Made by a program: the position numbers and the translations under genes. Shown here piece by piece: positions 1 to 5,543 of a stretch of DNA of 5,964 bases. This DNA comes from an uncultured Brachyspira sp. (GTDB lineage: Bacteria; Spirochaetota; Brachyspiria; Brachyspirales; Brachyspiraceae). The stretch covers positions 1 to 5,964 of the forward strand of contig CAKVCJ010000127.1 of NCBI GenBank assembly GCA_934725655.1, read 5' to 3'. The notes below the pieces were generated by a model. That model was not told where the DNA came from, searched no databases, and saw only the letters and a list, made by a program, of their open reading frames with translations. Position 1 is the stretch's first letter, and each line of letters starts with the position of its first letter.

Positions 1-74
1 TCGTATTTTGGAATTTCTATATTTGCATTTTCCCAAAAAGATTTATTATTTAGGTTATTAATATTTAGTTTCAT
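1..74 (-). CDS. Mannitol dehydrogenase / fructuronate reductase family protein, N-terminal fragment
   Basis: Only the first 24 codons are present and the gene runs off the left edge. The reading, taken from the minus strand, begins MKLNINNLNNKSFWENANIE and continues IPKY. The pattern of a short leader, a Trp about residue 14 and a 'xxP-K-Y' turn about residues 22-24 is how many mannitol 2-dehydrogenase / UxuB (D-mannonate oxidoreductase) family proteins begin; these are NAD-dependent cytoplasmic enzymes reducing fructuronate, tagaturonate or fructose. The start is well fixed: three in-frame TAA codons directly precede the ATG. The ribosome binding site is weak (GGAT at 86-83, 8 bases upstream), unlike the AAGGAG-type sites of the other operon genes. 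It follows the GH31 stop by 27 bases, so it is probably the fifth gene of the operon. The family call rests on a very short stretch and on context; the direction and start are more certain than the function. Confidence 0.55.
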   Translation of the reverse strand, partial: MKLNINNLNNKSFWENANIEIPKY

Positions 75-101
75 TTATTATTATCCAATTTTTATTTTAC
101 A

Positions 102-2495
102 TTAAATACTTATGGTAATTTTTTTATCATTATCTAAATTATATTCTTTATCCTCTATAAATAATTTTCTTTTTTCACATTTAGGTAATATAAAAGAAAT
201 TTCGTTGTAATTAGTCTTATATTTACCTTGTTTTTCAAAAAATATAAAAATATTTCCATTAACAGTTTTTAATTTTAAATCTATAAATAACCTACCATTT
301 TCAGATAGATAATTAAAACTATGTCCATCATCTTCAAAATGTCTATAATTTGTTTCCATATCGTTTATAGCTGGATATACAAGAAAACTTCTTATATCTT
401 CCTTCATATCAAAACACGGATTCTGCAAATTAACAGGTATTATAGAGCCTTCTTTTATGAATAGTGGAAATTCTTCTAATTCTACGCTTACTTCTACCTC
501 TTTACCTCCTTGGTAAATTTCATCTGTATGATAATAATACCAATTAGATGATTTAGGTAAATAGACTTTTCTTTTTCTAGCTTTTTCTTCAACTACGGAT
601 GCAACCAACATATAATCACCTAACATAAAATTATCGCTTTCTTCAAATGTATTTTCATCAAATTCAAAATCATAAAACATAGGGCGTATAATAGGTTTAT
701 ATTCTGTATGCGCTTTATAAAGCAAATCATACATATAAGGAATTATTTTTACTCTAAAGTCCATAGCTTTTTTAATATCTCCAAATACTTCTTTATACAT
801 CCAAGGAAGATTTACAGTTTTATCGTCATTCCAAGAATTAGTTAGAAATCTTGGATGGAAAATACCATTTTGAAACCATCTTACAAGTAATTCTGGCGAA
901 GGAGCGTTTCCAGAAAAGCCCCCTACATCATGCCCTATATTATACATTCCAGATAAAGAATAACCTAATCCCATTTTTATATTATATTTCAAATTATTCC
1001 AAGATGTTCTGTTATCTCCAGACCATGTTTGAACATATCTTTGAATTCCAGTAGGTCCCGAACGAGATACGGAATAAGGACGCAAATCTGGAGCGAATTC
1101 TCTTTGAGCTTCTAAAGAAGATTTCATCATTAACATTGACATTAGCGGTTTAACTAAATCTATACTTAAACCTTTGCCAAATCCATTTACTTTAACATTA
1201 TCGTCCCATATTTCATATTCATTATTATCATTCCAAGCGGATTCTATCCCATTTTCAAGAAGAGCTTCCTTAACTTTTTCTTTCCACCAATTATATCCGT
1301 CTATATTTGTAAAGTCTATATATGCTCCAGTATCGTCCCAGAATTGTATCATTTCAGGCTCTTTAGAATTTTCTTGCATAATTAAAATTCTTTTTTGTTT
1401 TAACTCATCAAACATAGGATGCTCTTTTAATATACAAGGTTTTATATTAGCACAGAGCTTAATTCCATTATCTTTAAATCTCTTAGTAAAAGCCTTTATG
1501 TCGTAAAAATTTTCACGATTCCAAACGAACATATACCTTTTGCCATCTCTTAAAGTATATCCCGAAGGCAATTGTAAAGAACCGCAAGTAATATCATGCC
1601 GTTTACATTCGTCTAAAAATCCATACAAACTATCTTGCGTGTTATATGCCATTGTTGTCATAGAAAAACCTAAACTCCATTTAGGGGGAAATATAGTTTT
1701 TCCTGTAAGCCATGAAAATCTTTCTGTAACATTTGATACTTTATTTCCTGCTATAAAATAGTAGTCTAAATCTCCATCATTTGCCTCAAAATACCTATAT
1801 AAACCATGATAATTATCTAATTCGCTACCCATCTCAAATACACATGTAGACATATTATCGTAATATATTCCAAAAGATAATCCTGTTTTCTTATTTCTTG
1901 TTATGTAAAAAGGAACATGTTTATATAAAGGGTCAGAATATTCGGCGTCATATCCCATAGCGTCAATACTAGCCATTCTCATTCTTCTACCATGTTTATC
2001 CAAATTACCAGATTTTTCACCGAAACCATAGTATTGCTCGTCTAAATTTCTCTCTAAATAATGATATAATTTTTTACCCCAATAACCAAAATTATAGGCT
2101 TGAGTTTTTCTATCGTTAGCTACATTAACCCATTTGTTATTATCAAATAAATACCAACTTATCTTGAAACCATTTAAATCTATAATTAATTTAATTTTAG
2201 AAGTAGCTATTTCAAAAGTATTATTATTTTCATTGTGTTTATATTTATAATTTGGCAAACTATATACTGAGATATCAAATTTATCTCTTCCTTCATACGG
2301 AACATCTTCTAATCCAGGGGCTATAGTCCATGTATTTTTTAGTTTTAATATACCATTTTTAATAAGCATTACTCTAATTATATCTTCTTCTAATACTAAT
2401 ACTTTAAACTCATAATTATTATCATCTAAAATAAAAGTTAGTATATTATCATTTGCCTCTTTTAGTTTAAAATTATATGTAGCTTTAATACTCAT
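102..2495 (-). CDS. Glycoside hydrolase family 31 alpha-glycosidase (Aec37-like), cytoplasmic
   Basis: A 797-residue GH31 enzyme, full length for the family. GH31 enzymes hydrolyse alpha-glycosides with retention through two Asp residues. Here the nucleophile is expected to be D423 in W421-N-D-N-N-E426, and the acid/base D494 in W491-S-G-D-N495. Other family marks are FGEKSG at 158-163 (N-terminal beta-sandwich loop entering the active site), SRSG at 477-480, GHDVGG at 521-526 and HPRF at 547-550. Rough domains: beta-sandwich 1-265, catalytic barrel 270-590, C-terminal beta domains 590-797. From memory, the stretches around NIKP (350-353), the nucleophile and WSGDNRTSW resemble the Aec37-type group, whose substrate is unknown, more than classic alpha-glucosidases. 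There is no signal peptide or membrane segment, so it should act in the cytoplasm on imported substrate. The ATG is supported by AAGGAG at 2510-2505, 9 bases upstream. It is the fourth operon gene, 13 bases after dctM. The GH31 call is firm; substrate unknown, with alpha-glucoside, alpha-xyloside or alpha-uronide all possible. Confidence 0.93.
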   Translation of the reverse strand: MSIKATYNFKLKEANDNILTFILDDNNYEFKVLVLEEDIIRVMLIKNGILKLKNTWTIAPGLEDVPYEGRDKFDISVYSLPNYKYKHNENNNTFEIATSKIKLIIDLNGFKISWYLFDNNKWVNVANDRKTQAYNFGYWGKKLYHYLERNLDEQYYGFGEKSGNLDKHGRRMRMASIDAMGYDAEYSDPLYKHVPFYITRNKKTGLSFGIYYDNMSTCVFEMGSELDNYHGLYRYFEANDGDLDYYFIAGNKVSNVTERFSWLTGKTIFPPKWSLGFSMTTMAYNTQDSLYGFLDECKRHDITCGSLQLPSGYTLRDGKRYMFVWNRENFYDIKAFTKRFKDNGIKLCANIKPCILKEHPMFDELKQKRILIMQENSKEPEMIQFWDDTGAYIDFTNIDGYNWWKEKVKEALLENGIESAWNDNNEYEIWDDNVKVNGFGKGLSIDLVKPLMSMLMMKSSLEAQREFAPDLRPYSVSRSGPTGIQRYVQTWSGDNRTSWNNLKYNIKMGLGYSLSGMYNIGHDVGGFSGNAPSPELLVRWFQNGIFHPRFLTNSWNDDKTVNLPWMYKEVFGDIKKAMDFRVKIIPYMYDLLYKAHTEYKPIIRPMFYDFEFDENTFEESDNFMLGDYMLVASVVEEKARKRKVYLPKSSNWYYYHTDEIYQGGKEVEVSVELEEFPLFIKEGSIIPVNLQNPCFDMKEDIRSFLVYPAINDMETNYRHFEDDGHSFNYLSENGRLFIDLKLKTVNGNIFIFFEKQGKYKTNYNEISFILPKCEKRKLFIEDKEYNLDNDKKITISI

Positions 2496-2504
2496 TTTAT
2501 TATT

Positions 2505-2511
2505 CTCCTTA
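2505..2511 (-). promoter_or_regulatory. Ribosome binding site of the GH31 gene overlapping the dctM stop codon
   Basis: The minus strand reads TAAGGAG: the TAA stop of dctM supplies the first two purines of AAGGAG, and the GH31 ATG follows 9 bases later. Ribosomes ending on dctM would finish on the initiation site of the next gene, which suggests translational coupling of the glycosidase to the transporter. Confidence 0.8.
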
Positions 2512-3807
2512 AATTAAATTTAACATTTTTGGTAAAAATAAAGCTATATCTGGAATATATGTTATCAAAAGAAGTATTATAATTAATACAATGAAGTAAG
2601 GAATTAGTGGCTTAATTACATCTTCTATAGTAACTTTTCCAACATTACATCCTATAAATAAAACGCTTCCAACAGGTGGCGTAATACTCCCAATGCACAA
2701 ATTAAAAATTAATATTAATCCAAAATGAACAGGGTGTAATCCTAAATTTGTTACTATCGGAAGAAAAATAGGAGTAAAAATTAACACAGCTGGAGTTAAA
2801 TCCATAAATGTTCCTACCAATAATAAAGTTATATTAATTATTAATAAAATTATATGTTTATTATTTGATATACTTAATATAAAAGAACTTACAGCGTTTG
2901 GAATTCCCGTATAAGCCATAACCCATGACATTATACTTGAAGCACTAATTAAAAAAGTTATTATCCCCGTCATAACTACCGTATCTAATAATATCTTTGG
3001 TATTTCGCTTAATTTTAATGTTTTATAAATTAATGATAGAACAAATGTATATAAAACCGATACGGCTGCAGCTTCGGTTGCAGTGAAAACGCCTTTAATT
3101 ATACCTCCAATAACTATTACAATTAAAAATAAACTTGGCAATGCATCTAAAGTTATCATAATCGCTTCTTTTAATGAATATTTATTTGCAATTGGATAAT
3201 TATTTTTTCTTGCTACTATGTAAGAAACAATCATACAACCTAATCCCATTAAAATACCTGGAATATAGCCCGCTAAAAATAAAGCGGAAATAGAAGTTCC
3301 TCCGCTAACTAAAGAAAATAAAATTAAAGCTCCGCTTGGAGGTATCAATTGTCCAGAAGGAGCCGAAGCTATATTTACGGCTGCAGAATATCTTTTATCA
3401 TATCCTTCTTTTTCTTGCAAAGATGCCATTGTTCCGCCAATAGCGGCGGCAGCGGCTACGGATGAACCAGATATACTACCGAAAAGCATATTTCCCAAAA
3501 TATTTGTATGCCATAAAGCTCCGTATAATCTTCCGCCAATTAATTTAGCAAAATTTATTAATTTAATAGCTATACCTCCTTTATTCATAATATTCCCAGA
3601 TAAAACAAAAAATGGTATAGCTAATAATGCAAAACTATCTATTCCAGAAAATATTTTTTGGGCTGATGTAAATATTCCTATTTCAAAAGGCACTATAACC
3701 GCCGTAGAAATTATAGAAGCAATTCCTATTGATATAGAAATAGGAACGCCTAAGATAAGCATTATAGCAAAAGTAATTAATAATATTAATCCGACTGTAA
3801 AAGCCAT
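2509..3807 (-). CDS. dctM: TRAP transporter large permease subunit (DctM/SiaM type)
   Basis: A 432-residue, very hydrophobic inner-membrane protein of the usual length for the TRAP large subunit, which carries the solute across the membrane coupled to an ion gradient (Na+ in the well-studied members). About a dozen hydrophobic segments are visible over the full length. Family motifs are in order: GVPISISIG at 20-28, SGSSVAAAAAIG at 113-124 (small-residue re-entrant hairpin), SAPSGQLIPPSG at 148-159, the TATEAAA stretch at 242-248, FMDLTPAVLIFTPIFLPI at 334-351, and the second re-entrant motif GSITPPVGS at 373-381. The two PP-containing motifs are the expected pseudo-symmetric transport hairpins. 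The start is firm: AAGGAGGG at 3820-3813 ends 5 bases before the ATG, and that ATG overlaps the dctQ stop (TAATG). The solute class is set by DctP and cannot be read from this subunit. Confidence 0.95.
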   Translation of the reverse strand: MAFTVGLILLITFAIMLILGVPISISIGIASIISTAVIVPFEIGIFTSAQKIFSGIDSFALLAIPFFVLSGNIMNKGGIAIKLINFAKLIGGRLYGALWHTNILGNMLFGSISGSSVAAAAAIGGTMASLQEKEGYDKRYSAAVNIASAPSGQLIPPSGALILFSLVSGGTSISALFLAGYIPGILMGLGCMIVSYIVARKNNYPIANKYSLKEAIMITLDALPSLFLIVIVIGGIIKGVFTATEAAAVSVLYTFVLSLIYKTLKLSEIPKILLDTVVMTGIITFLISASSIMSWVMAYTGIPNAVSSFILSISNNKHIILLIINITLLLVGTFMDLTPAVLIFTPIFLPIVTNLGLHPVHFGLILIFNLCIGSITPPVGSVLFIGCNVGKVTIEDVIKPLIPYFIVLIIILLLITYIPDIALFLPKMLNLI

Positions 3808-3820
3808 TAATTCCCTCCTT
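3805..3820 (-). promoter_or_regulatory. dctQ/dctM junction: strong ribosome binding site within dctQ plus TAATG overlap
   Basis: The last codons of dctQ (AAA GGA GGG AAT TAA) carry AAGGAGGG, and the final A of the stop is the first A of the dctM ATG. The two genes share one base, the classic arrangement for coupled translation of two subunits that form one membrane complex. Confidence 0.85.
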
Positions 3821-4274
3821 TTAGTTGCTTAATTCTTATATAAACATTAAAAATTGTTATTAAAGTAATTAAAAAACCAGAAATTGGTATTATGGAATAA
3901 ACTATACCCATAGGGAGTTTCATTATTGGAGACAACTGATTTACAGTCGAAAGCGAAAGTCTTATACCTCCCCACAATAAAATTAACACTGAAAAAAGCA
4001 AAGTCATTATATAGCTAAAAATAATAGCAGTGCCTTGCCATTTTTTATTTAGTTTATTTCTTAAAAAAATTAAAGAAAGATGTTTTTCATCTATAAAAGC
4101 ATATACTGCGCCTAACATACCTGTCCAAATTAACATAAATCTTAAAAGCTCATCTGTAAATTGGCTAGGATTTTTAAGCGCATATCTACTAATTACTTGC
4201 CATAAAGCCAATAAAACCATTAAAACCAAAAAAATACAAGTAACAAATGAAATTATCTTTTGTAATAGTTTCAT
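3807..4274 (-). CDS. dctQ: TRAP transporter small permease subunit (DctQ type)
   Basis: A 155-residue protein with four hydrophobic segments at about 6-26, 44-62, 82-102 and 122-147, the standard size and topology of the TRAP small subunit. This subunit packs against DctM in the inner membrane and scaffolds the transporter. The characteristic DctQ signature after the first helix is present: W25-Q-V-I-S-R30-Y, then P36-S-Q-F-T-D41-E-L-L-R45, followed by W50-T-G-M-L-G-A. The ATG at 4274 has AGGAG (4286-4282) 7 bases upstream; that site overlaps the dctP stop TAG. The dctP-dctQ-dctM order is the common one for three-gene TRAP operons. No truncation or frameshift is seen. Confidence 0.94.
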   Translation of the reverse strand: MKLLQKIISFVTCIFLVLMVLLALWQVISRYALKNPSQFTDELLRFMLIWTGMLGAVYAFIDEKHLSLIFLRNKLNKKWQGTAIIFSYIMTLLFSVLILLWGGIRLSLSTVNQLSPIMKLPMGIVYSIIPISGFLITLITIFNVYIRIKQLKGGN

Positions 4275-4281
4275 AATTAAA

Positions 4282-4287
4282 CTCCTA
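4282..4287 (-). promoter_or_regulatory. Ribosome binding site of dctQ overlapping the dctP stop codon
   Basis: The minus strand reads TAGGAG: the dctP stop TAG supplies the first bases of AGGAG for dctQ, 7 bases before its ATG. It is the first of three successive coupled junctions in this operon. Confidence 0.8.
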
Positions 4288-5295
4288 TTTTATTATTTGA
4301 AGTTTTTCTATTTCCTCTATTAACGCTCTATATTCCGTATTTTCCTTTTCTTTCTCGATTAAACTATAAAGCACTCTTTGAAAAGGTTGCAAATTAGGAT
4401 GAATTATTCTAACGCCTAAATTTTCTATCGCTTCCTTTTCAGAATTTACCAAATATTTATCCCATAAATCTTGGAAAAATACAGTAGATTCTTTAGCCGC
4501 TTCTTTAATAATTGTTTTTTGACTTTGAGTTAAATTATCGTAAGCTTTTTTAGATATAATTAAAATATCGGGAACTCTTGTATGCTCGGTATAAGAATAA
4601 AATTTTGCTACTTCTCCATGTTTTCCTATGGTAAGAGCGGTTATATTATTTTCAGCGCCATCTATAATACTTTGTTGAATAGCCGTATAAATATCTCCAT
4701 AAGGTAGTGGAGTTGGAGCAGCTCCCAATAATCTAATTGTATCAATAGACATTGGGCTATTTTGAACTCTAATTTTTAATCCTCTTAAATCCTCAATACT
4801 ATTAATAGCTTTATTTTTAGTATAAAAGCTACGACTACCTGAATCATAAAAAGTTAAACCATAAAAATTTTTGTCTCCAGTAGACATGTAAAGATTACTA
4901 ACAGCATCGCTATTCATTGACGCTATAAAATGCTCTTTAGATTTGAAAATGTAAGGTAAAGAGAATACTGAATATATTGGAACAAAACTTTCTAAACTTG
5001 CAGCACTCACTTTTGTCATTTCTATAACATTATTTTGGAGTTGTTCTAATACCGTTCTTTCATCTCCTAAAACTGCATTTGGATATATCTGTATTTGTAT
5101 TTCATTATCGCTATTAATTTTGACAGTATTAGCAAAATTACTCAACGCAATATGAACTGGATGGTCTTCGCTTAAACTATGAGCTAATTTCAAAGTGAGA
5201 GAAGAATCTCCTTTTTCTTTGCACCCAATAAAAAATATTAAGCCCAAACTTAAAACGCTCGCTAATAAAACCTTTTTTAAATTTTTTGTTTTCAT
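4285..5295 (-). CDS. dctP: TRAP transporter solute-binding protein (DctP family), predicted lipoprotein
   Basis: A 336-residue extracytoplasmic binding protein of normal DctP length. It captures the substrate, usually a carboxylate, and delivers it to DctQM. The N-terminus has Lys residues at 2, 4, 7 and 8, a hydrophobic core at about 9-23, and a candidate lipobox F22-I-G-C25 followed by charged residues; F at -3 is atypical but spirochaetal lipoboxes are relaxed, so I predict lipidation at C25. Family marks: LKLAHSLSEDHPVH at 35-48, ALGD-like VLGDER at 75-80, LPYIF at 113-117, GSRSFY at 153-158, LRGLKIRVQ at 170-178 with R176 as the expected carboxylate-binding Arg, GAAPTPLPYGDIYTAIQ at 191-207 and IDGAEN at 211-216. 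AAGGAG at 5308-5303 lies 7 bases before the ATG. First gene of the operon. Substrate not deducible; R176 supports an acid, and the neighbours hint at a uronic acid or uronide. Confidence 0.95.
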   Translation of the reverse strand: MKTKNLKKVLLASVLSLGLIFFIGCKEKGDSSLTLKLAHSLSEDHPVHIALSNFANTVKINSDNEIQIQIYPNAVLGDERTVLEQLQNNVIEMTKVSAASLESFVPIYSVFSLPYIFKSKEHFIASMNSDAVSNLYMSTGDKNFYGLTFYDSGSRSFYTKNKAINSIEDLRGLKIRVQNSPMSIDTIRLLGAAPTPLPYGDIYTAIQQSIIDGAENNITALTIGKHGEVAKFYSYTEHTRVPDILIISKKAYDNLTQSQKTIIKEAAKESTVFFQDLWDKYLVNSEKEAIENLGVRIIHPNLQPFQRVLYSLIEKEKENTEYRALIEEIEKLQIIK

Positions 5296-5323
5296 TATTT
5301 TTCTCCTTAAATAAATTATTAAT

Positions 5324-5333
5324 ATACTAGTAT
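5324..5333. repeat. 10-base perfect palindrome ATACTAGTAT at the operon start point
   Basis: The palindrome covers the end of the predicted -10 element and the predicted transcription start of the dctP operon. By position it could be a repressor operator, but short AT-rich palindromes are common by chance in DNA of this composition, so it is only a candidate. Confidence 0.35.
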
Positions 5334-5360
5334 TTTAATAAATTTAATTGCAATTGTCAA
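5332..5360 (-). promoter_or_regulatory. Predicted sigma-70-type promoter of the dctPQM-GH31 operon
   Basis: On the minus strand a perfect TTGACA (-35, 5360-5355) is followed after 17 bases by TAAAAT (-10, 5337-5332), a one-base departure from TATAAT. The predicted start point is near 5325, giving a leader of about 30 bases containing the AAGGAG of dctP. That leader is too short for a riboswitch or attenuator, so control is likely at initiation. Confidence 0.75.
5346..5355. repeat. 10-base perfect palindrome AATTGCAATT in the operon promoter spacer
   Basis: The palindrome abuts the -35 hexamer within the 17-base promoter spacer. Its centre is 22 bases from that of the palindrome at 5324-5333, about two helical turns, so the two lie on the same face of the DNA. 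A regulator binding here would block RNA polymerase. The two palindromes differ in sequence, which weakens the case for one shared regulator. Confidence 0.35.
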
Positions 5361-5508
5361 GTGAAAATTTGAATTTTTTTGCTTTTTTAACGAAATTTTT
5401 TAAATTATTCTTTAATTATCATACATTTACTACATTTTTAACGATTATAGAATTTAAAAAATAATTTATTTGATATATTTTTAGTAATTTGTAGGCATGT
5501 TTATTATT
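5361..5508. other. Gene-free core of the divergent intergenic region, with A/T tracts
   Basis: No open frame with a ribosome binding site, no RNA gene and no convincing hairpin is visible. Runs of T on the plus strand at 5374-5380, 5383-5388 and 5396-5401 (A-tracts on the minus strand) lie directly upstream of the operon -35 element. They could act as an UP element for RNA polymerase alpha subunit contact or bend the DNA. The rest is AT-rich sequence separating two divergent promoters. Confidence 0.4.
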
Positions 5509-5536
5509 TTGACAAATAAAATTATTCTGTTATAAT
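5509..5536 (+). promoter_or_regulatory. Consensus promoter of the Rpn-like gene, immediately abutting its start codon
   Basis: TTGACA at 5509-5514, a 16-base spacer, and TATAAT at 5531-5536, with TG at 5528-5529 making an extended -10 (TGTTATAAT). Both hexamers match the consensus exactly. The -10 ends 7 bases before the ATG at 5544, so transcription should begin at about 5541-5545, at or within a few bases of the start codon. Confidence 0.8.
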
Positions 5537-5543
5537 ACACCTT

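Noticed and set aside
75..101. Possible terminator between the GH31 gene and the next gene
   Set aside because: The 27 bases contain no GC stem and no stem-plus-T-run; a new gene start follows at once, so transcription probably continues.
851..1761. Three plus-strand open frames at 851-1054, 1174-1506 and 1540-1761
   Set aside because: They lie wholly antisense to the GH31 gene, whose motifs are intact through this region, and their translations resemble no family. They are shadows of the real gene.
4030..4323. Plus-strand open frame of 97 codons over dctQ and the end of dctP
   Set aside because: It is antisense to conserved DctQ sequence and the coupled dctP/dctQ junction, and its product looks like random AT-rich coding.
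5296..5325. Riboswitch or attenuator in the dctP leader
   Set aside because: The predicted leader is about 30 bases, mostly taken by the ribosome binding site, with no room for a structured RNA.
5363..5380. Imperfect AT inverted repeat (AAAATTTG / AATTTT) as a terminator or operator
   Set aside because: It has only A-T pairs and is expected by chance at this composition; no gene ends here because the flanking genes diverge.
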